Of a DNA stretch of 64,000 nt, positions 47,806 through 55,113 are shown piece after piece. The stretch covers positions 1-64,000 of the forward strand of contig NZ_FNVT01000002.1 in NCBI RefSeq assembly GCF_900108335.1, written 5' to 3'. How positions within the stretch are numbered: position 1 is the stretch's first letter; the number at the start of each line of letters is the position of its first letter. A program made the position numbers and the translations under genes. The DNA is from Nonomuraea solani. Its GTDB lineage: Bacteria; Actinomycetota; Actinomycetes; Streptosporangiales; Streptosporangiaceae. The notes beneath the pieces were generated by a model. It saw nothing but the letters and a program-made list of their open reading frames with translations. It was not told where the DNA came from and made no database searches.

Positions 47806-49074
47806 CTACTCCCGCGAGGCGACGACGTCACGTCCCGCCCAGTTGAGCGTCACCTTCCCGTCTGGACGGAAGTCCAGCTCCACTTCACCTTTCATCCTGG
47901 CGAAGTACCGCGTCTCGGACATCGGGCGCAGTTCGGTTCTGGCCAGGCCGTGGACCTCGACCATGAGCCGGTCGCCGTCCCGGGTGACGTCCATGATGGA
48001 GGTACGTCCCGCGTACCGCATCGTGTAGCGGCCGGTGTGCCGATCGAAGACGGCGGGATCGACGGTGACGAAGACCCGGCCACCAGGCAGTTCGTACGGC
48101 TCGCCGCGGGCGATCGCCGTCAGGCCGCGTTCGATGTCGGAGAAGGCGGCGTTCTCGACGTTCGCCAGCACGGTCACGAAGAGGTCGTCGCTCTCGTAGC
48201 CGGCCGAGATACTGACGAAGCCGATCGTCCCGCCGGAGCTCTCGACCCGGCCGGGGCTCACCGCGCACCCGTACCCGTACGCCGTGCCGTCGCTCTCGAC
48301 GTGCGGCCGGACGAGCTCGGCGAGCGAGCCGGAACGCAGCAGCCGGTGACGGCCACGATCACAGCGGTACAGGTCCTCGACCGTGGAGTGGAGCGCGCCC
48401 GCGGCGTCCTGGTTGGAGTTGTCGAGGTGCGGAGTGGGGGTGACCTGGCCGTCGGCGGACATGTAGCCGCTTGCCCGGCCCTTGACGAGCTCCCGGCCGT
48501 CGTCCAGGCCGGTGTGGTGCATGGCGAGCGGGGCGAAGAGGTGCCGATGCAGGTACTGGTCGTAGGTCAGGCCGGACACCCGCTCGATCACCTCCCCCAG
48601 CAGCACCCAGCCGGAGTTGCTGTAGCTCATGCGCTCGCCGGGCTCGAACAGCGGCGTCAGGTGCTTGAAGTCGTCGATGAGCTGCCGCCGGGTGCGCGGC
48701 GCGCCCATGACGCGGGTGAAGCCCTCCGTGGTGACGTAGTCGGGGATGCCGGAGGTGTTGGTGAGCAGGTGATGCAGGGTGACCCGGTCGCCGCGCGGGA
48801 AGCCGGGCAGGTGCCGCCCGATCGGATCGTGCACGCCCAGGCCGCCCCGCTCCTGGAGTTGCAGGATCGCGATCGCGGTGAACAGCTTGGTCTGCGAGCC
48901 GATGCGGAACGCCGTGGCGGGCGTGTTGGGCACGTCGTGCTCGTGGCTGGCGAGCCCGTACCCCTTCGTGAAGAGAACGCGATCGCCGCGCGCGACCAGC
49001 ACCGCGCCGCTGAACCTGCCAAGCCGTGTGTACGCGCCGACCAGCGCGTGCATTCGCCGCCGTAAGAGCATCAT
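47806..49074 (-). CDS. Serine hydrolase of the beta-lactamase class C/PBP4 fold
   Basis: A 422-residue protein with the class C motifs SQTK (SxxK, near residue 60), YSNSGW (YxN) and SSGGTIG in the place of KTG. A C-terminal lipocalin-like beta domain of about 90 residues follows (GEVELDFRPDGKVTLNW). No signal peptide is seen, so it is probably cytoplasmic, unlike true beta-lactamases; esterase or D-amino peptidase activity is likely. ATG at 49074 has GGAG five bases upstream. It is divergent from a PadR gene, with three direct repeats between them. Confidence 0.88.
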   Translation of the reverse strand: MMLLRRRMHALVGAYTRLGRFSGAVLVARGDRVLFTKGYGLASHEHDVPNTPATAFRIGSQTKLFTAIAILQLQERGGLGVHDPIGRHLPGFPRGDRVTLHHLLTNTSGIPDYVTTEGFTRVMGAPRTRRQLIDDFKHLTPLFEPGERMSYSNSGWVLLGEVIERVSGLTYDQYLHRHLFAPLAMHHTGLDDGRELVKGRASGYMSADGQVTPTPHLDNSNQDAAGALHSTVEDLYRCDRGRHRLLRSGSLAELVRPHVESDGTAYGYGCAVSPGRVESSGGTIGFVSISAGYESDDLFVTVLANVENAAFSDIERGLTAIARGEPYELPGGRVFVTVDPAVFDRHTGRYTMRYAGRTSIMDVTRDGDRLMVEVHGLARTELRPMSETRYFARMKGEVELDFRPDGKVTLNWAGRDVVASRE

Positions 49075-49083
49075 GGTTACTCC

Positions 49084-49131
49084 AGTTTGACCATTCCAAT
49101 TTGAGCATAGAATACAGTCAAGTTTGACCAT
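49084..49131. promoter_or_regulatory. Three direct repeats in the PadR divergent region
   Basis: ARTTTGASCAT occurs at 49084-49094, 49098-49108 and 49121-49131, all in the same orientation, in the gap between the serine hydrolase and PadR genes. Known PadR sites are usually inverted repeats, so this direct-repeat layout is atypical. The most likely reader is the adjacent PadR protein. Confidence 0.5.
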
Positions 49132-49147
49132 CCAGCGGAGGTGTCAC

Positions 49148-49675
49148 GTGTCGTCCACCCGACTGCTCGTCCTGGGGCTGCTCAACGAGGGCCCCCGGCA
49201 CGGCTACGAGATCAACCAACTGGTCACCGCCGGAGCGCTGGAGCAGTGGACCGACGTGAAACCCGGCTCGATCTACCACGCCCTGGCGAAGCTGGAGACC
49301 GAAGGGCTGGCGCGGACCCACGCGGAGGAGCGCACCGGCGACCGGCTGCGGCGCGTCTACGCCATCACCGACGAGGGCCGCCGCACGCTGCGCGACCTGC
49401 TGCGCAAGGCGCTGGCCGGGCCGCCCCACTCCACCCGCTCCGACTTCGCCCTCGCGCTGCGCTGGCACACCCTGCTGGAGGACGAGGTGCACGACCTGAT
49501 CGCCGCCTCGGCCCGGGAGCTGGCGGCCAGGCGCTCGGCCCTGGCCGCCGGACGCGAGGCGAAAGCGGGCCTGTCGCCGCTGGCCGACGCCCTGTTCGAC
49601 AACGCCGAAGCCCACCTGGCGGCCGACGCCAAACTCCTCGACGACCTCCAGAGGCTGATAGAAGTGCTACATTGA
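49148..49675 (+). CDS. PadR-family regulator
   Basis: A 175-residue PadR regulator: winged helix at 1-85 (LLVLGLLNEGPRHGYEINQLV, VKPGSIYHALAKLETEGLA, RRVYAITDEGRRTL) and a C-terminal dimer helix pair, the shorter PadR-s2 architecture. The start is GTG at 49148 with GGAGG about six bases upstream. An SDR gene follows after 25 bases and is probably co-transcribed. Confidence 0.92.
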   Translation: MSSTRLLVLGLLNEGPRHGYEINQLVTAGALEQWTDVKPGSIYHALAKLETEGLARTHAEERTGDRLRRVYAITDEGRRTLRDLLRKALAGPPHSTRSDFALALRWHTLLEDEVHDLIAASARELAARRSALAAGREAKAGLSPLADALFDNAEAHLAADAKLLDDLQRLIEVLH

Positions 49676-49700
49676 TGAGACATTTATGGAAGGAACCGTC

Positions 49701-50528
49701 ATGATTTGGCTCATCACCGGCGCGTCACGCGGCTTCGGACGCCACCTCACCGAAGCCGTGCTCGAAGCGGGCGACCAGGTCGTCGCCACCGCCCGTGACC
49801 CCAAGCAGCTCGACGACCTGGTGGCCCGCCACGGCGACCGGATCCGGGCGGTCGCGCTCGACGTCACCGACGCCGCCGCGGCGACGAGGGCGGTCGAGGC
49901 GGCCACCGGCACGTTCGGCGGCCTCGACGTGGTCGTCAACAACGCCGGCTACGGCAACAGCGCCCCGATCGAGGAGATGGCCGAGGACGACTTCCGCGCC
50001 CAGATCGAGACGAACCTGTTCGGCGTCGTGAACGTCACCCGGGCGGCCCTGCCCATCCTGCGCGCCCAGCGGTCGGGGGTCTTCGTGCAGTTCTCCTCCA
50101 TCGGCGGACGCGTCGGCGGCACCCCCGGGATGGGCGCCTACCAGAGCGCGAAGTTCGCCGTCGAAGGCTTCTCCGAAGTGCTGGCCGGCGAGGTCGCGCC
50201 GTTCGGGGTCAAGGTCGTCATCGTCGAGCCGGGCGCGTTCCGTACCGACTGGCAGGGCTCCTCCATGCAGATCCACCCCGTCGGCCCCGACTACGAGCAG
50301 ACCGTGGGCGCCATCCACCGCTATCGGCGCGAAACCGACGGCACCCAGCCCGGCGATCCCGCCCGCGCCGCGAAGATCATCATTGACGTCGTCCGCGACG
50401 ACGACCCGCCCCGGCGGCTCCTCCTCGGCAGCGACGCCGTCGCCTCCGCCCAGAAGGCCGCGGAGATCCGCGCCGCCGAGACCGAGAAGTGGGCGGCCGT
50501 GAGCCGGTCAGCCGACTACGAACGCTAA
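49701..50528 (+). CDS. Short-chain dehydrogenase/reductase
   Basis: A 275-residue classical SDR. Cofactor motif TGASRGFG at the N-terminus, NNAG near 82, catalytic Ser in FSSIGG, and YQSAK (YxxxK). It ends with the oxidoreductase-type C-terminus used by reductases of ketones or alcohols; the substrate is unknown. ATG at 49701 with GGAAGG upstream. It lies in an operon behind the PadR gene, which may regulate it. Confidence 0.93.
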   Translation: MIWLITGASRGFGRHLTEAVLEAGDQVVATARDPKQLDDLVARHGDRIRAVALDVTDAAAATRAVEAATGTFGGLDVVVNNAGYGNSAPIEEMAEDDFRAQIETNLFGVVNVTRAALPILRAQRSGVFVQFSSIGGRVGGTPGMGAYQSAKFAVEGFSEVLAGEVAPFGVKVVIVEPGAFRTDWQGSSMQIHPVGPDYEQTVGAIHRYRRETDGTQPGDPARAAKIIIDVVRDDDPPRRLLLGSDAVASAQKAAEIRAAETEKWAAVSRSADYER

Positions 50529-50538
50529 AATTCACCAA

Positions 50539-51081
50539 ATGCAAGGGATTGTCACGGCGGTCAGCAGCAACGGCGAATACTCCTTCACCAAGCCGAACCG
50601 GGAGAGCATCACCCTGCTCGCCGGGCTCGGAGTGGAGGGCGACGTGCACGCGGGCGTCACCGTCAAGCACCGCTCCCGGGTCGCGCAGGACCCCACCCAG
50701 CCGAACCTGCGTCAGGTGCACCTCATCCACGAGGAGCTCTTCGCGGAGGTGGGCGAGGCGGGCTTCACGGTCGAGCCGGGGCAGCTCGGCGAGAACATCA
50801 CGACCAAGGGCCTCGATCTGCTCGGCCTGCCGGTCGGCACGCTGCTGCGCGTCGGCGGCGAGGCCGTCGTGGAGCTGACCGGGCTGCGCAACCCCTGCCT
50901 GCAGATCGACCGTTTCCAGAACGGGCTGCTCAAGCAGGTCGTCGGCCGCGACGAGGCCGGAAACGTGCTGCGCAAGGCCGGCGTCATGAGCGTCGTCAGG
51001 ACGGGCGGCGTCGTACGTCCCGGCGACCTGATCGAGGTGGAGCTGCCGGCCGAGCCCCATCGCCCTCTCGACCGGGTCTGA
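50539..51081 (+). CDS. MOSC-domain protein
   Basis: A 180-residue single MOSC domain protein. The conserved Cys lies in TGLRNPCLQIDRFQ, the pattern of MOSC sulfur carriers, with a preceding GQLGENITTKGLDLLGLPVG block typical of the YiiM group. Proteins of this type bind the molybdenum cofactor or reduce N-hydroxylated compounds. It starts ten bases after the SDR stop, so it belongs to the same operon. Confidence 0.9.
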   Translation: MQGIVTAVSSNGEYSFTKPNRESITLLAGLGVEGDVHAGVTVKHRSRVAQDPTQPNLRQVHLIHEELFAEVGEAGFTVEPGQLGENITTKGLDLLGLPVGTLLRVGGEAVVELTGLRNPCLQIDRFQNGLLKQVVGRDEAGNVLRKAGVMSVVRTGGVVRPGDLIEVELPAEPHRPLDRV

Positions 51082-51088
51082 AAAAAAC

Positions 51089-51160
51089 GACTACTGCTTC
51101 GTCTTCGAGCTCCGGGACAACCTGATCCACCGGGTACGCGAATACGCGGGCACCGCATGA
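51089..51160 (+). pseudogene. C-terminal scrap of an NTF2/SnoaL-like gene
   Basis: A frame without start reads DYCFVFELRDNLIHRVREYAG up to a stop at 51160, the usual last strand pair of SnoaL-like proteins. The rest of the gene is missing. Nothing else is visible up to 51235. Confidence 0.5.
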
Positions 51161-51235
51161 TCGTCGGAGACGTGTGCGAGATCCTGGCAAAGTCGCTCGC
51201 GACATCGTTCCTTTGATGCCACCGCAGGGAGCCGA

Positions 51236-51928
51236 TCAGTAGACGGAGCAGCCGACCCGGAGCGGGACCTTGGCCGACCAGCGGCCGGAGGCGACGTCCA
51301 GGGCGCGGGCGTAGGCGTTGGCGGGCTTCCCCTTGGCCCTGCAGTCGAACTTGCCGGTCCGCTTGCCCCAGCTACCCCCGGACCAGCCGCTCTGCGGAAT
51401 GGCCTTGACCGTGCCGCTCCAGTACAGCCGGCCGGTGTCGTAGTAGATGAAGACCTTCACCTCGCCGAAGTTGTAGTGGGAGCCGCTCAGCTTCAGCCGC
51501 GGGATGTCGTCGACGGAGGTCGTGGTGGCGGTGCCGTCGCCGTTGTCGGTCGGCCCGCTCCGGTAGGTGTTGATCCACAACCTGGCCTGGATCTGGCGGC
51601 TCTCGGCCTGAACGTTGTCACCGCGCGCCTCCTCGCGGCTCTTCCCCGTGACACAGACGTCGTCGCCGGGGAACGCCTCCCGCCACACCAGGCCGGTCCT
51701 GCAGGTGTGCGGGCCGTACTCGCCGGACACCCAGTTGGCCTGCTTCTGCCGGTTCTCGATGGTCGTGCGGTCGCGTACGCCCGGCGTGACGCAGACGTGG
51801 TCACTGGGCCGGGCCTCCCGCCACACGTAGCCGTTCCGGCATGTGTCGGGGGGCGGCGCGGCCGAGGCGGGGGCCGGGGCGATCGCGATGGTGAGACCGG
51901 CGATGGCCGGTAAGGCCAGACGCTTCAT
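51236..51928 (-). CDS. Secreted protein with two CxxGxVWREA repeats
   Basis: A 230-residue protein. Residues 1-23 form a Sec signal peptide (KR, hydrophobic core, ASA-A cleavage). Two ~40-residue repeats follow, each with a Cys pair: CRNGYVWREARPSDHVCVTP and CRTGLVWREAFPGDDVCVTG, then a basic/Asn-rich helix. The last ~110 residues form a beta-rich domain. The repeat occurs in actinomycete secreted proteins of unknown function; I cannot give a role. ATG at 51928 with a weak ribosome site. It is divergent from the permease genes, with a composite dyad in between. Confidence 0.78.
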   Translation of the reverse strand: MKRLALPAIAGLTIAIAPAPASAAPPPDTCRNGYVWREARPSDHVCVTPGVRDRTTIENRQKQANWVSGEYGPHTCRTGLVWREAFPGDDVCVTGKSREEARGDNVQAESRQIQARLWINTYRSGPTDNGDGTATTTSVDDIPRLKLSGSHYNFGEVKVFIYYDTGRLYWSGTVKAIPQSGWSGGSWGKRTGKFDCRAKGKPANAYARALDVASGRWSAKVPLRVGCSVY

Positions 51929-51951
51929 GAAGCGCTCCTAGCTTGTAGTCA

Positions 51952-51991
51952 TACTTTAGAGTGTCGCTTTAAATTGGTACTCTAAAGCGAC
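51952..51991. promoter_or_regulatory. Composite inverted repeats before the permease operon
   Basis: CTTTAGAGT (51953-51961) is complementary to ACTCTAAAG (51979-51987), and GTCGCTTTA (51962-51970) to TAAAGCGAC (51983-51991). The right-hand arm serves both pairings. The block lies between the secreted-protein gene and the first permease gene, thirty bases before the permease start, and fits an operator for a GntR- or PadR-type repressor encoded elsewhere. Confidence 0.55.
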
Positions 51992-52020
51992 GAAGAGCGT
52001 CAAGTACCCGAGGGGGACGG

Positions 52021-55000
52021 ATGCGGGGGCCGTTGGTCGTCAAGAGGGCGCTCAGCGAGCCACTGCTCCTCCTGGCCGCGTTCGGGTCGATCCTGCTGGC
52101 GACCACCACGCTGGTGGCGCTGACGATGTACGCCTCCTCCATCGCCGACGCCGGTCTCCGCCGGGTGCTGGAGACGGCCCCCTACCGTCAGACGGCCACC
52201 ACGATCAGCGCCCAGGTCACCGCGACGACCTTCCCGGCCTACGACGGGGCCGTCCGCGACGAGCTGACCAGGGTCTACGGCACGCTTCCTGCCGTCACCA
52301 CGAGCCTGCGCTCCGACTCGTACGTCATGCCGGGCCACGACGGCGAAGACCTGCCCGAGTTGCTGCGGTTCGGCAGCCACGACGGGCTCGACCGGCATGC
52401 CCGGCTGGTCTCGGGCGCCTGGCCGAAGCCCGGCGGAGCGGTCGTCGAGGCGGCGATCTCGGTGCCGGTGGCGGCCGCCACCGGGTTCGGGACCGGCCGG
52501 GAGTTCGTCACGAAGGGGCGGCTCGACGCGCGCCCTGTCACGGTCCGCGTGGTCGGCGTCTTCCAGCTCGACGACCCCCTGGGCGGGCGCTGGGCCGGCG
52601 AGGAGCTGCTGAGCAGGGGTGTCGAACGCGGCGAATACACCACGTACGGGCCGCTGATGGTGGCGAAGGAGACGTTCCTCGCGGGCTTCGCCACCAGCGT
52701 CCGGGCCATCTGGGCGGCTGAGCCGGACCTCGGCGGGCTGACGCCCGGACGATTACGCCCGCTGGCCGACGCGATCGGCCGGATGGGCGAACGGCTGACC
52801 GAGGCCGGCTGCGCGAACTGCCTGACCGCCACCCGCCTGCCCGAGATGCTCACCCAGCTCGCCACCGCGTCCCTGGTGACCCGGTCCACCATGCTGATCC
52901 CGGTGCTGCAACTGCTGCTCCTGGCCGCGTACGCGCTGACGCTCACCGCGCGATTACTCGCCGACCACCGCCGCATGGAGGTGGCGCTGCTGCGCTCGCG
53001 CGGCGCGGGCACGGTGCGCCTGGCCGCGCTGGCGGGCGGTGAGGCGCTGCTGGTGGCGGTCCCGTGCGCGATCATCGCGCCGTTCCTCGGGCCGCCGCTG
53101 CTCGCGCTGGTCCACCGGCTGCCGTGGATCAGGGCCTCAGGGGTACGCCTCGCGCCGGCCGCCGATCCCGGCGCCTTCCTCGTGTCGTTCGGCGTGGCCC
53201 TGGCGGCGGCCGTGCTGCTGGCGCTGCCGGCCCTGGCGGGCGGCCGGCGGACGTACGTGGAGGAGCAGTCGGCGCGCGGGCGCGGCGGGCGGGGGCTGAT
53301 CGAGGGAGCGGGCGCGGACCTGGCGCTGCTGGCGGTGGCCGCGCTGGCGATCTGGCAGCTCCAGCGCTACGGTGCACCGGTCACCGCGACGGCCTCGGGT
53401 GGGCTCGGCATCGATCCGCTGATCATCTCCGGGCCGGCGCTGGCCCTGCTCGCGGGCGGGATGCTGGGCCTGCGGCTGGTGCCGCGGGTGTCGAGGCTGG
53501 CCGAGCGGCTGACCGCGCGCAGGCCGACGCTCGCCCCCGCGCTGGGGGCGTGGCAGGTGAGCAGACGGCCCCTCAAGTACGCGGGGCCCGCGCTGTTGCT
53601 GACCATGGCGATCGCGATCGGCGTCGTGTCGATGGCCACGATCTCCACCTGGCAGGCTTCCCAGGTCGATCAGGCCCGTCACCAGGCGGGCGCCGACCTG
53701 CGGCTGGCGGGGCCGTCCGAGGGGCCGGAGCTGGGAGTGCTCGGTCGGGGCACGGCGTTCACCACGCTGCCGGGCGTCACCGCCGCCTCGCCCGCCTTCC
53801 GGGGACAGACGGAGGTGAGCGGGGAGAGCGCGTTGCTGCTCGCCGTTGACGCGGGGAAGCTGGGCGAGCTGTTCGATCTGCGGCCCGACCTGTCGGCGCA
53901 GTCGGTCGCGCAACTGTCCCGGGCGCTGGCCGGAGATCGGGCGTCCGGGCTGGAGCTGCCCGGACGGCCGCGTGCCCTCACCGTACGGGTCGTGGCGAAC
54001 GCCGCGGTGCCGGCGCGGCTGGTGCTGTCCGACGGGCTGGGCGCGTGGGGCGAACTACCGCTCGGGGAGCTGCGGAAGGGCGGGAACCGGGTCGAGCTCG
54101 ACCTGGGCACGCTGGCCGGACGCTCCGGGAAGATCACGTATCCGCTGTCGCTGCGGGGGATCGTCGCGGGCCCGCAGACCGTTCTGCGGGTGACCGGCCT
54201 GAGCGCGGACGGCCGCGACGTGCCGGTGTCCCCGGCCTTCGGCGAGGCACCGGGCGTGGTCACCTTCGCGCCGTCACGGGAGCCCGAACCGCCCTCGCGG
54301 GAGCCCGAACCGCCCTCGCGGGAGCCCGGCCCGCCGTCGCAAGAGCCCGGGCCGCTGCCCGTGGTGCTGACTCCCGGTCTGGCCGCCGCGCTCAAGCTGG
54401 ACGTCGGGCAGACTGGGCCGGCCGCCCTCGCCGGTCAGGTGCTGCGGGTCAAGCTGGTCGGCGTCGTGGGCAGCATGCCGACGAGCGCCCCCGGCCAGGA
54501 GGCCGTACTCGCCGACTGGGGGTCGCTGCAGGCGCATGAGCTGACCACGGCCCGACCGCCCAGGCCCGCCACCGAATGGTGGCTCGCCGCCCCCGACACC
54601 GCCCCGGCTCGGGAGATCCTGCGCGAAAGCCCCCAATGGGACGTGGCCGCGGTCGACCGGCGCGAGCTGACGGCCACGCTGCGGGACGATCCGCTGGCCA
54701 GCGGGCTGCAAGGGGCGCTGCTCCTGGGGTTCGCCGCGGCACTGGGGTTCGCGGTGCTCGGGTTCCTGGTGAACGCCGTGGTCGCGGCGCGCGAGCGGCG
54801 GGCCGAGTTCGCCGTCCTGCGGGCGCTCGGCACCAGTTCCCGTCAGCTGTTCGGCCTGCTGGCGATGGAGCAGACGTTCGTCATCGGGCTGTCGCTGGCG
54901 GCGGGCACCGGGCTGGCCGTCGTCATCGGGAACCTGGTGGTCCCGCACATCGTGCTGACCGGGCAGGCGTCGGCGGTCACGCCCGGCGTGCTGCTCCACA

Positions 55001-55113
55001 TCCCCTGGGCGGCCACGGCCGCGATGCTGGTCCTGGTGACGGGGGTGCTGCTCGCGATCGTCGCCGGGCTGGCCCGGCACCTGTGGCGCGGGCAGAGCTT
55101 GGAGGAGCGGTGA
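52021..55113 (+). CDS. FtsX-type ABC permease, large
   Basis: A 1030-residue permease with two FtsX/MacB-type membrane blocks (helices at ~20-45, ~285-470 and ~895-1020) and two large outside domains between them, as in actinomycete lipoprotein/drug-type FtsX permeases. The outer domain near residues 751-778 carries four 7-residue repeats PSREPEP from a 21-base tandem repeat. No ATPase gene lies nearby; a partner must be encoded elsewhere or be missing. The start ATG is at 52021. Its stop overlaps the next GTG start (GTGA), so the two permeases are coupled. Confidence 0.85.
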   Translation: MRGPLVVKRALSEPLLLLAAFGSILLATTTLVALTMYASSIADAGLRRVLETAPYRQTATTISAQVTATTFPAYDGAVRDELTRVYGTLPAVTTSLRSDSYVMPGHDGEDLPELLRFGSHDGLDRHARLVSGAWPKPGGAVVEAAISVPVAAATGFGTGREFVTKGRLDARPVTVRVVGVFQLDDPLGGRWAGEELLSRGVERGEYTTYGPLMVAKETFLAGFATSVRAIWAAEPDLGGLTPGRLRPLADAIGRMGERLTEAGCANCLTATRLPEMLTQLATASLVTRSTMLIPVLQLLLLAAYALTLTARLLADHRRMEVALLRSRGAGTVRLAALAGGEALLVAVPCAIIAPFLGPPLLALVHRLPWIRASGVRLAPAADPGAFLVSFGVALAAAVLLALPALAGGRRTYVEEQSARGRGGRGLIEGAGADLALLAVAALAIWQLQRYGAPVTATASGGLGIDPLIISGPALALLAGGMLGLRLVPRVSRLAERLTARRPTLAPALGAWQVSRRPLKYAGPALLLTMAIAIGVVSMATISTWQASQVDQARHQAGADLRLAGPSEGPELGVLGRGTAFTTLPGVTAASPAFRGQTEVSGESALLLAVDAGKLGELFDLRPDLSAQSVAQLSRALAGDRASGLELPGRPRALTVRVVANAAVPARLVLSDGLGAWGELPLGELRKGGNRVELDLGTLAGRSGKITYPLSLRGIVAGPQTVLRVTGLSADGRDVPVSPAFGEAPGVVTFAPSREPEPPSREPEPPSREPGPPSQEPGPLPVVLTPGLAAALKLDVGQTGPAALAGQVLRVKLVGVVGSMPTSAPGQEAVLADWGSLQAHELTTARPPRPATEWWLAAPDTAPAREILRESPQWDVAAVDRRELTATLRDDPLASGLQGALLLGFAAALGFAVLGFLVNAVVAARERRAEFAVLRALGTSSRQLFGLLAMEQTFVIGLSLAAGTGLAVVIGNLVVPHIVLTGQASAVTPGVLLHIPWAATAAMLVLVTGVLLAIVAGLARHLWRGQSLEER
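54271..54354. repeat. Four 21-bp tandem repeats in the permease gene
   Basis: Four copies of CCCTCGCGGGAGCCCGAACC plus G, the outer ones with a few changes, encode Pro-Ser-Arg-Glu-Pro-Glu-Pro repeats in the outside domain of the first permease. Confidence 0.85.

Noticed and set aside
47806-49074. Beta-lactamase resistance gene.
   Set aside because: No signal peptide, a divergent KTG motif and a C-terminal lipocalin-like domain point to a general serine hydrolase.
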